A stretch of DNA of 5,557 nucleotides from Rhodospirillaceae bacterium (GTDB lineage Bacteria; Pseudomonadota; Alphaproteobacteria; DSM-16000; Inquilinaceae), in assembly GCA_020425485.1 (NCBI GenBank), contig JAGQRL010000227.1, positions 1-5,557 of the forward strand, given 5' to 3'. The position numbers were made by a program, and so were the translations under genes. The notes under the pieces are model-generated. The model had not been told where the DNA came from and did not search any database. It saw only the letters and a list, made by a program, of their open reading frames with translations. Of the stretch, positions 1-4,857 are shown one piece after another (position 1 is the first letter of the stretch; each line of letters opens with the position of its first letter).

Positions 1-2
1 GC

Positions 3-35
3 GGGCTGGTGCAGAACGAACAGAAAATGCCCTAG
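3..35 (+). CDS. Possible C-terminal tail of an upstream gene (partial)
   Basis: The frame that begins at base 3 reads GLVQNEQKMP and stops at TAG (33-35), 31 bases before the bcp start. This would suit the end of an upstream gene transcribed in the same direction. Ten residues are too few to recognise any family. The other two forward frames stay open through this stretch, so the choice rests only on where the stop falls. Nothing like a promoter stands out between this stop and bcp, so bcp could be transcribed from further upstream. Confidence 0.25.
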   Translation, partial: GLVQNEQKMP

Positions 36-52
36 CGAGCCCCTCGTGCTTC

Positions 53-57
53 AGGAG
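53..57 (+). promoter_or_regulatory. Ribosome binding site fixing the bcp start
   Basis: AGGAG lies 9 bases before the ATG at 67. It selects that ATG over the in-frame GTG at 46, which would add seven residues that are not typical of the Bcp family, and the AGGAG would then lie inside the coding region. Confidence 0.75.
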
Positions 58-66
58 CCGTCGCCC

Positions 67-531
67 ATGTCCGTCGAACCCGACCAGCCCGCCCCCGATT
101 TCACCCTGCCCACCGCCGGCGGCGGCAGCGTCAGCCTGGCTGAGCTGAAGGGCCGCAAGGTGGTGCTGTACTTCTATCCCAAGGCCGACACCTCGGGCTG
201 CACCAAGGAAGCCGTGGGCTTCACCGAAGCGGCCGACGGCTTTGCCGAGGCCAACGCGATCGTGATCGGCGTGTCCAAGGACCCGGTCGCCAAGCTGGAG
301 AAGTTCCGCGACAAATACGGCCTGCAGGTCACGCTGGCGTCCGACGAGGCGGGCAGCGTGGTGGAGGCCTATGGAAGCTGGGTGGAGAAATCCATGTACG
401 GCCGCACCTATATGGGCATCGACCGCTCCACCTTCCTGATCGGCGAGGACGGCATGCTGGCCAAGATCTGGCGCAAGGTGAAGGTGACCGGCCATGTGAA
501 GGCGGTGCTGGACGCCGCCAAGGCCGGCTGA
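67..531 (+). CDS. bcp: Peroxiredoxin, Bcp/PrxQ family (thioredoxin-dependent thiol peroxidase)
   Basis: A 154-residue cytoplasmic peroxidase that reduces hydrogen peroxide and organic hydroperoxides. The length matches E. coli Bcp (156 residues). The AhpC/TSA-type thioredoxin fold covers almost the whole protein: the PAPDFTLP start motif at 8-15, the peroxidatic motif YPKADTSGCT at 37-46 with Pro38, Thr42 and catalytic Cys45, and the conserved GIDRSTFLI at 117-125, whose Arg120 matches the active-site arginine. The usual E. coli-type resolving cysteine would be at position 50, but that residue is Val50, and Cys45 is the only cysteine in the protein. It must therefore work as a 1-Cys enzyme, with an external thiol for recycling. 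Sequences reading TSGCTKEA are familiar from Alphaproteobacteria. It is the first gene of a tight five-gene cluster, with the next start 3 bases after its stop. The family call is nearly certain. Confidence 0.95.
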   Translation: MSVEPDQPAPDFTLPTAGGGSVSLAELKGRKVVLYFYPKADTSGCTKEAVGFTEAADGFAEANAIVIGVSKDPVAKLEKFRDKYGLQVTLASDEAGSVVEAYGSWVEKSMYGRTYMGIDRSTFLIGEDGMLAKIWRKVKVTGHVKAVLDAAKAG

Positions 532-534
532 GCG

Positions 535-1416
535 GTGGCGGCGGCCTTGGCACGGCGCCTCGCCCTGCTGCTCGCGGCCCTCTGCCTCGGCACGGTACCG
601 GCGGCGGCGCAGACCGATACCGTCGAGCGGTTCGAGGAGATCCTGGCCACCCACGGCGGCAACCAGATCCTCACCTACCAGACCATCGCCGCCCTGGGCG
701 ACGACGGCGTGCTGCTGGAAAGCGTGGCCTTCGCGCCGCAGCCCGGCGCACCGCCGGTAACGGTGGAGCGCGTGCTGTTCCACAGCCTCGATTTCGAAGC
801 CTGGGATGCCGGCCGGCCGCCGGCCTTCCTGTCGGTCGATCTGGTGGGGCTGGCGCCGGCCGCCGGCCCGCTGCAGCCCGGCGGCAACCCGCTGGCGCTG
901 ATCGGCTTCGATTCCGAAAGCCTGGATGTGCGGCTGGACTACCGGCGCACCGGGCCGCTGACCATCCTCGACCCCCTGCGCATCACCGCCCCCGGCGCCG
1001 GCATCATCGAGCTGCGCGGCCGCCTGATGAGCCTGCCGGAAGACCCGCTGTTCGCCCAGCCCATGGCCTTTCTCGGCGCCCAGGTGGACGAGGCGAGCAT
1101 CGTCTTCACCGATGACGGCATGCTGGCCCGCCAACTGGCCGCCTCGGCGGCCGCGGACGGGCGCACGGTGGATCAGCAGGTGGCCGCCGTCACCCAGGGG
1201 CTGCAAGCCGTGCTGGTGCCGCCCGGCACCGCGGCGCCCTACGGCTCGGCCGCCTTTGCCGCCCTCTCTGCCCTGCTGGCGGACTATCAGGCGCCGGCCC
1301 CGCTCACCATCACCCTGGCGCCGGCCCAGCCGGTGCCGCTGCTCAACCTGATGGGGATCGGCAATTTCGAGGCGGTGGCCGCCCTGTTCAACCTGTCGGT
1401 CACCTATGGCGGGTGA
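535..1416 (+). CDS. Secreted (periplasmic) protein of unknown function
   Basis: A 293-residue protein that I do not recognise. It opens with a clear Sec signal peptide: Arg7-Arg8, a hydrophobic core at 9-21 and a likely signal peptidase I cut after Ala25 (AAA before QTD). Cys17 sits inside the core without a lipobox, so a lipoprotein is unlikely. There is no later membrane segment. The mature part is rich in short alternating hydrophobic stretches that suggest beta structure (about 45-165). A helical-looking Ala/Gln-rich stretch follows at 190-228, starting with DDGMLARQLA, and then another strand-rich end. No cysteine is present after the signal peptide and no catalytic motif is visible. The start is GTG; only a weak AAGG lies 11 bases upstream, so translation is probably coupled to bcp, whose stop is 3 bases away. 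The gene lies between bcp and a glycosyltransferase, which does not settle its role. The gene call is solid; the function is open. Confidence 0.85.
   Translation: MAAALARRLALLLAALCLGTVPAAAQTDTVERFEEILATHGGNQILTYQTIAALGDDGVLLESVAFAPQPGAPPVTVERVLFHSLDFEAWDAGRPPAFLSVDLVGLAPAAGPLQPGGNPLALIGFDSESLDVRLDYRRTGPLTILDPLRITAPGAGIIELRGRLMSLPEDPLFAQPMAFLGAQVDEASIVFTDDGMLARQLAASAAADGRTVDQQVAAVTQGLQAVLVPPGTAAPYGSAAFAALSALLADYQAPAPLTITLAPAQPVPLLNLMGIGNFEAVAALFNLSVTYGG
1412..1416 (+). promoter_or_regulatory. Ribosome binding site overlapping the preceding stop codon
   Basis: GGTGA, complementary to the 16S rRNA end, includes the TGA stop of the secreted protein gene and lies 7 bases before the ATG at 1424. 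It favours that ATG over the one at 1406, which has no such site and would overlap the previous gene by 11 bases. Confidence 0.5.
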
Positions 1417-1423
1417 GGCGGCG

Positions 1424-2335
1424 ATGGTGCTGGTTTCCGTGATCGTGCCGGCCTACCGGGCGGAAGCCACCATCGCGCGGGCGGTGGCCAGCGTGCTGGG
1501 CCAGAGCCTGGCCGAGCTGGAAGTGGTGATCGCGTCCGACGACGGGGTGGACTATCTGGCCGTGCTGGCCGCAGCGGGCCTGCGCGATCAACGGCTGCGC
1601 CAGGTGATGACCGGCGGGATCGCCACCGGCGAAGGCCCGGCGCGCAACGCTGCGGTGGCCGTGGCGGCGGGAACGCTGATCGCCAACCTGGATGCCGACG
1701 ACGCCTTCGCGCCGGAACGCCTGGCGGTGCTGGCGCCCCTGGCGCTGGCCCATGGGGCGGCAACCGATGCCACCCAGGTGCTGGACGAAACCGAGCGGCC
1801 GGTGCGCACGCCGTTCCCGGAGATCGATCCCGCCGGCCCGCCCTTCGAGATGACGCCGGCGCGCGTGCTCGGCCCCCGCGTGCCCTTCTTCCCGGTGTTC
1901 CGCCGCGAGTTGGCCGGCACGGGCTGGACGGCCGTGCCCTTTGCCGCCGACGTGCTGTTCAACCTGGAGCTGGGCTGCCGGGCGCAGCGCTACATGGCGA
2001 GCCCGCGGCCGCTCTACCGCTACATCAAGACGACCGGCTCCATCACCCAGTCGGCCGACACCGCCGCCGTCGCCGAAACCGGCTATGCCGCCATCCTGGG
2101 GTTGCTGGACAGCGGCGCGCTCAACCTCACGCCAGCGGTCCGCGCCGCGGCGATCGACGAATTCTCCGCCAACCGGGCGCTCAACCGGCTGTTCGCCGTG
2201 TGGCACCGGGACGGACGGGTGGACAGCCTGGACGGCTTCCTGGCGCTCACCGAAAACGGCCGGGCGGCCTGGGTGCCGGCGGCACTGGCGGATCTGGCGG
2301 CGGCAGCGGCCGCATCGCCCCTGGGAGGAGACTGA
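1424..2335 (+). CDS. Glycosyltransferase family 2 (GT-A fold)
   Basis: A 303-residue transferase that would move a sugar from a nucleotide-sugar donor to an unknown acceptor. The N-terminal GT-A domain is plain: strand VSVIVPAY at 4-11, the helix with the RAVASVLGQS pattern at 19-28, an acidic SDDG at 38-41 for nucleotide contact, GPARNAA at 71-77, and the metal-binding DADD at 90-93 in NLDADDAF. The C-terminal part (about 190-303) is mostly helical and Ala-rich and would hold the acceptor side. There is no signal peptide or membrane segment, so it is cytosolic or only peripherally bound. The ATG at 1424 has a better ribosome binding site than the in-frame ATG at 1406, which would add six residues (MAGEAA). 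The stop is 2 bases before the next gene. The donor and acceptor cannot be told from sequence; the neighbouring secreted protein is a possible but unproven partner. Confidence 0.85.
   Translation: MVLVSVIVPAYRAEATIARAVASVLGQSLAELEVVIASDDGVDYLAVLAAAGLRDQRLRQVMTGGIATGEGPARNAAVAVAAGTLIANLDADDAFAPERLAVLAPLALAHGAATDATQVLDETERPVRTPFPEIDPAGPPFEMTPARVLGPRVPFFPVFRRELAGTGWTAVPFAADVLFNLELGCRAQRYMASPRPLYRYIKTTGSITQSADTAAVAETGYAAILGLLDSGALNLTPAVRAAAIDEFSANRALNRLFAVWHRDGRVDSLDGFLALTENGRAAWVPAALADLAAAAAASPLGGD
2323..2330 (+). promoter_or_regulatory. Strong ribosome binding site fixing the reductase start
   Basis: GGGAGGAG, the best Shine-Dalgarno match in the window, lies 7 bases before the GTG at 2338. 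It shows that the reductase starts at this GTG and not at upstream in-frame starts, which would run deep into the glycosyltransferase gene. It sits inside the last codons of that gene. Confidence 0.8.
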
Positions 2336-2337
2336 CC

Positions 2338-3126
2338 GTGGCCACAGCGGGTTCAAGCCCCGGCACCGTGCTGGTGACCGGCGGCGGCAAGCGGGTGGGC
2401 CGCACCTTTGCCCTCGGCCTCGCCGACGACGGCTGGGACGTGGCGGTGCACTACAACAGCTCCGCCGGCCCGGCCGAGGAGGTGGCCGAGCTGATCCGTG
2501 CCAAGGGCCGGCGGGCGGCCACCATCGGCGGCGACCTGGGCGACCCGGACGCCGTGGCCACCATCATTCCCCAGGCCAATGCCGCCCTGGGGCCGCTGAC
2601 GGCGCTCGTCAACAACGCCTCGGTGTTCGAGCGCGATACCGCCGGCAGCATGACGCGGCAGACCTGGGCCTTCCATATGGACATCAACCTGGCGGCCCCG
2701 GTGTTCCTCTCCCAGGCCTTCTACGCCCAGGTGCCGGAAGGTGGGCGGGCCGCCATCGTCAACATGCTCGACCACCAAGTGCTGCGGCCGACCCCCGGCT
2801 ATTTCAGCTACACCGTCAGCAAGCTGGCGCTGTGGGAAGCCACGCGCATGCTCGCCATGGCGCTGCGCCCGCGGGTGCGCGTGAACGGCATCGGCCCCGG
2901 CCTCACCCTGCCCAGCGGCGGCCAGACACAAGCGGAGTTCGAGGCCGAACACGTGCGCACGCCCTTGAAGATCGGCCCGACGCCGGAAGACCTGTTGCAG
3001 GCGGTGCGCTACTTCCTCGCCGCCCCCACGGTGACCGGCCAGATGCTGGCGGTGAACGGCGGCGGCCATTTGATGGCCTACCGCGACGCCGAGGGGCCGG
3101 ACTCCATGGGCAGCACGCTGGAATAG
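2338..3126 (+). CDS. SDR-family pteridine reductase, FolM/PTR1-like (dihydromonapterin or dihydrofolate reductase)
   Basis: A 262-residue short-chain dehydrogenase/reductase with a Rossmann fold, likely using NADPH to reduce dihydropterins. The cofactor motif is TGGGKRVG at 14-21, the TGxxxRxG form (Arg19) of the pteridine reductases, followed by HYNSSA at 38-43, close to the HYHRSA of Leishmania PTR1. NNAS is at 92-95. The usual SDR catalytic serine is replaced by Asp145 in IVNMLDH; with Tyr158 and Lys162 the spacing (13 and 4 residues) is the same as Asp181, Tyr194 and Lys198 of PTR1. RVNGIGPGL at 181-189 also fits. The C-terminus has NGGGH. The start is GTG with a strong ribosome binding site. 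The next gene, 2 bases downstream, is folB, which supports a pterin or folate role. It could supply tetrahydromonapterin, or replace FolA as dihydrofolate reductase; the exact substrate is inference. The SDR family is certain, the FolM/PTR1 subgroup likely. Confidence 0.9.
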   Translation: MATAGSSPGTVLVTGGGKRVGRTFALGLADDGWDVAVHYNSSAGPAEEVAELIRAKGRRAATIGGDLGDPDAVATIIPQANAALGPLTALVNNASVFERDTAGSMTRQTWAFHMDINLAAPVFLSQAFYAQVPEGGRAAIVNMLDHQVLRPTPGYFSYTVSKLALWEATRMLAMALRPRVRVNGIGPGLTLPSGGQTQAEFEAEHVRTPLKIGPTPEDLLQAVRYFLAAPTVTGQMLAVNGGGHLMAYRDAEGPDSMGSTLE

Positions 3127-3128
3127 CC

Positions 3129-3533
3129 ATGGCCAGTGCGGCGATCCCCGGCCTGCGGGCCGACCAGCTCCATGTGTTTGTCGACGGGCTGGTGCTGCCG
3201 GTGTCCATCGGCATCCTGCCGGCAGAGCGCCTGGCCCCCCAGCCGGTGCGCTTCGACATCGATTTGGTGGCGGCCGTCACCCCGCCGCTCACCAGCGAAA
3301 ACATCGCCGACACGGTGTCCTATGCCGATGTGGTGGCCGCAGTGAAGGCGATCTGTGCGGCGGGCCATATCGAGCTTGTGGAAACCCTGGCGGAACGCGT
3401 GGCGGATGCCGTGCTGGCCGACCGGCGGGTGGAGTGGGTGCGCGTGCGCATCGCCAAGCCGGAGATCATCGCCGAGGCCGCCGGCGTCGGCATCGCCATC
3501 GAACGCAGCCGGGAGGCCCGCAAACCCGGTTGA
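3129..3533 (+). CDS. folB: Dihydroneopterin aldolase
   Basis: A 134-residue cytosolic enzyme that cleaves 7,8-dihydroneopterin to 6-hydroxymethyl-7,8-dihydropterin and glycolaldehyde in folate synthesis; the family forms octamers. Key residues line up with the S. aureus enzyme at a nearly constant offset: Glu33 (Glu22) in GILPAER, Tyr65 (Tyr54) in VSYADV, Glu85 (Glu74) in LVETLAE, and Lys110 (Lys100) in IAKPEI. The end GVGIAIER is typical. About ten extra residues precede the usual N-terminus. The ATG follows the reductase stop by 2 bases; only a weak GGAA precedes it, so coupling to the upstream gene is likely. A much longer open frame extends upstream from this start, but it only shadows the glycosyltransferase and reductase genes. 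A dihydroneopterin triphosphate epimerase (FolX) is the main alternative within the fold. Confidence 0.93.
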   Translation: MASAAIPGLRADQLHVFVDGLVLPVSIGILPAERLAPQPVRFDIDLVAAVTPPLTSENIADTVSYADVVAAVKAICAAGHIELVETLAERVADAVLADRRVEWVRVRIAKPEIIAEAAGVGIAIERSREARKPG

Positions 3534-3559
3534 CGGCGGCCGTCCGGCCCGCTGCGATG

Positions 3560-3573
3560 GGGGCATCCGCCCC
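3560..3573 (+). other. Small GC-rich hairpin in the gap between folB and the esterase
   Basis: GGGGC and GCCCC form a perfect 5-base-pair stem around a 4-base loop (ATCC), 26 bases after the folB stop. No run of T follows, so a classical intrinsic terminator is not supported. It may weaken read-through or be chance in GC-rich DNA. The rest of the 102-base gap shows no clear promoter, so the esterase may partly depend on transcription from the cluster upstream. Confidence 0.3.
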
Positions 3574-3625
3574 GAGTGTCCCCTCCCACTGCGACGTCGG
3601 TTGCAGCCCACACCCAGAACGGTCC

Positions 3626-3630
3626 AGGAG
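3626..3630 (+). promoter_or_regulatory. Ribosome binding site fixing the esterase start
   Basis: AGGAG lies 5 bases before the ATG at 3636. It supports that start over the in-frame GTG at 3576, which would add 20 residues rich in Ser, Thr, Pro and Ala that do not resemble a signal peptide. Confidence 0.7.
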
Positions 3631-3635
3631 CCGCC

Positions 3636-4646
3636 ATGCGCCCAGACCACACGCTTCCCCGCGGCCGCGTCGAGCGGCTCACCGTCGACTGCCCGTCGCT
3701 CCGCGGCAATCCGCTGGACGATCCCTGGCGGCGCGCGGTCGACGTGTACGTGCCGGCGGGCCACAGCGGTGCCGGCCTGCCGCTGCTGGTGCATCTGGCC
3801 GCGTACACCTCCAGCGGGCTGGCCGCCACCTCCTGGCGCAGCTTTGAGGAAAACCTGCCGGAACGCCTCGACCGGCTGATCGCCGAAGGCACGCTCAGGC
3901 CCTGCGTGGTGGCCTGCCCGGATGCCTTCACCCGGCTCGGCGGCAACCAGTATATCGACAGCGCGGTGATGGGCCTGTGGGAGACGGCACTGGCGACGGA
4001 AATCCTGCCGGCGGTGGAAGCCGCCGCGGGCTGCGGCGGGCCGGGGCGGCGCGGCCTGTTCGGCAAATCGTCCGGCGGTTACGGGGCGCTGGTGAACGCC
4101 ATGCGCCGGCCGGAGGTGTGGGCGGCCGCCGCCTGCCACGCCGGCGATATGGGCTTCGAGCACTGCTATCTGCCGGAAATGCCGGCGACGCTGCGGGCAC
4201 TGGCCAAGCACGACTTCTCCGTCGCCTCGTTCATGGCGGCCTTCGAGGCGGCGGCCCGGCCACGGCGCAACGATGTCGGCGTGCTGATGGTGCTGGGCAT
4301 GGCGGTGAGCTACGACCCCGATCCCGCCGCGCCCTTCGGCGTCCGCCTGCCGGTGGACCTGCAAACCTGTGTGCTCGACGAAGTGCGCTGGGCCAACTGG
4401 CGGGCGTGGGACCCGCTGGAAATGGCGCCGCAGCGGCTCGACGCCCTGGCCTCGCTGAAGGCCCTGTGGATCGATTGCGGCCGCGACGACGAATACAATC
4501 TGCTGTTCGGCGCACGGCGGCTGCACCGGCTGCTCAAGGGGGCCGGCATCACCCACACCTTCGAGGAGTTCGAAGGCAGCCATGGCGGCATCGACCACCG
4601 GCTGGACCTCAGCCTGCCCCGCCTGGTGGACGCGCTGGCGGCCTGA
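3636..4646 (+). CDS. Alpha/beta hydrolase-fold esterase (esterase D / enterochelin esterase-like)
   Basis: A 336-residue serine hydrolase of the putative esterase group (Pfam PF00756 type). The nucleophile motif is GKSSGGYGAL at 143-152 with Ser145, equivalent to the GHSMGGHGAL of S-formylglutathione hydrolases. The acid is probably Asp284 or Asp285 in DCGRDDEYN, and the base His316 in EGSHGGIDHR, completing a Ser-Asp-His triad in the normal order. The N-terminal part has VDVYVPAG at 35-42 and PLLVHLAAY at 49-57, where the oxyanion site would lie. About 130 residues separate Ser145 from the acid, including a Trp-rich stretch (WANWRAW, 252-258) that may form a lid. It has eight cysteines but no signal peptide, so a cytosolic place is likely. 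It is longer than FrmB-type enzymes (about 280 residues), and nothing nearby points to formaldehyde or siderophore metabolism, so the substrate is unknown. It may be its own unit between the folB cluster and prfA. Confidence 0.88.
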   Translation: MRPDHTLPRGRVERLTVDCPSLRGNPLDDPWRRAVDVYVPAGHSGAGLPLLVHLAAYTSSGLAATSWRSFEENLPERLDRLIAEGTLRPCVVACPDAFTRLGGNQYIDSAVMGLWETALATEILPAVEAAAGCGGPGRRGLFGKSSGGYGALVNAMRRPEVWAAAACHAGDMGFEHCYLPEMPATLRALAKHDFSVASFMAAFEAAARPRRNDVGVLMVLGMAVSYDPDPAAPFGVRLPVDLQTCVLDEVRWANWRAWDPLEMAPQRLDALASLKALWIDCGRDDEYNLLFGARRLHRLLKGAGITHTFEEFEGSHGGIDHRLDLSLPRLVDALAA

Positions 4647-4648
4647 CC

Positions 4649-4670
4649 GCCGGCCAAAGGGTCGGCTTGT
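4649..4670 (+). terminator. Possible weak terminator after the esterase gene
   Basis: Three bases after the stop, GCCGGCC (4649-4655) and GGTCGGC (4660-4666) can pair over 7 positions, with one G-U pair and a 4-base loop (AAAG). Only TTGT follows instead of a run of T, so termination would be weak. A second stem lies right after it (4671-4689), and a competing pairing is possible between 4660-4665 and 4689-4694. Confidence 0.35.
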
Positions 4671-4715
4671 GGGCGGCGCAAGGCCGCTCCGACCGATCCA
4701 AACGCCGCGGAAACC

Positions 4716-4743
4716 TTGCGTTCCGGCGCAGCGATGCTACATG
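4716..4743 (+). promoter_or_regulatory. Candidate sigma-70 promoter for prfA
   Basis: A -35-like TTGCGTT (4716-4722) is followed after 13 bases by GCTACATG (4736-4743). The second element agrees at seven of eight positions with the Caulobacter housekeeping -10 consensus GCTANAWC, and the spacing is in its usual 10-14 range; the -35 match is partial. Transcription would begin near 4750 and leave an untranslated leader of about 110 bases before prfA. Position in a 211-base gap before a housekeeping gene supports it; no alternative is as good. Confidence 0.45.
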
Positions 4744-4800
4744 CAAGCAGCGTCGGCGCACCTGGAACCGTTTTCACCGGTGCGCTGTGACAGCGGCGGA

Positions 4801-4830
4801 TCCGCGCGTGCGGACCAATCGGGCCCCGAT
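4801..4830 (+). other. Two short hairpins in the prfA leader
   Basis: TCCGC (4801-4805) pairs perfectly with GCGGA (4810-4814) around GCGT, and ATCGG (4818-4822) pairs with CCGAT (4826-4830) around GCC. A four-base stem, GTCG (4845-4848) with CGAC (4854-4857), then touches the GTG start. These lie in the likely untranslated leader of prfA, where no clear Shine-Dalgarno site is seen. They could affect translation, but short stems of this size are common in GC-rich DNA. Confidence 0.3.
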
Positions 4831-4857
4831 GGCCCCCTCAAATGGTCGTGGATCGAC

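Noticed and set aside
583..585. Cys17 of the secreted protein as a lipoprotein attachment site
   Set aside because: The residues before it (Ala-Ala-Leu) do not fit a lipobox, and a good signal peptidase I site follows at Ala25.
2200..2337. Upstream in-frame start for the reductase
   Set aside because: The added 46 residues are Gly/Arg rich and overlap the glycosyltransferase; the strong GGGAGGAG marks the GTG at 2338 as the start.
1400..2356. Minus-strand open frame of 318 codons opposite the glycosyltransferase
   Set aside because: It mirrors the glycosyltransferase almost exactly, and its product is Arg/Gly/His/Gln rich without any motif.
1941..3128. Upstream extension of the folB frame, giving a 530-residue fusion
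   Set aside because: Only the last 134 residues resemble a protein family; the upstream part overlaps the glycosyltransferase and reductase in another frame and is Arg/Pro/Ser rich.
3078..4598. Long minus-strand open frame of 506 codons opposite folB and the esterase
   Set aside because: It is antisense to two genes with full catalytic motifs, is low-complexity (His, Arg, Gly, Gln rich) and shows no domain; typical shadow of GC-rich coding DNA.
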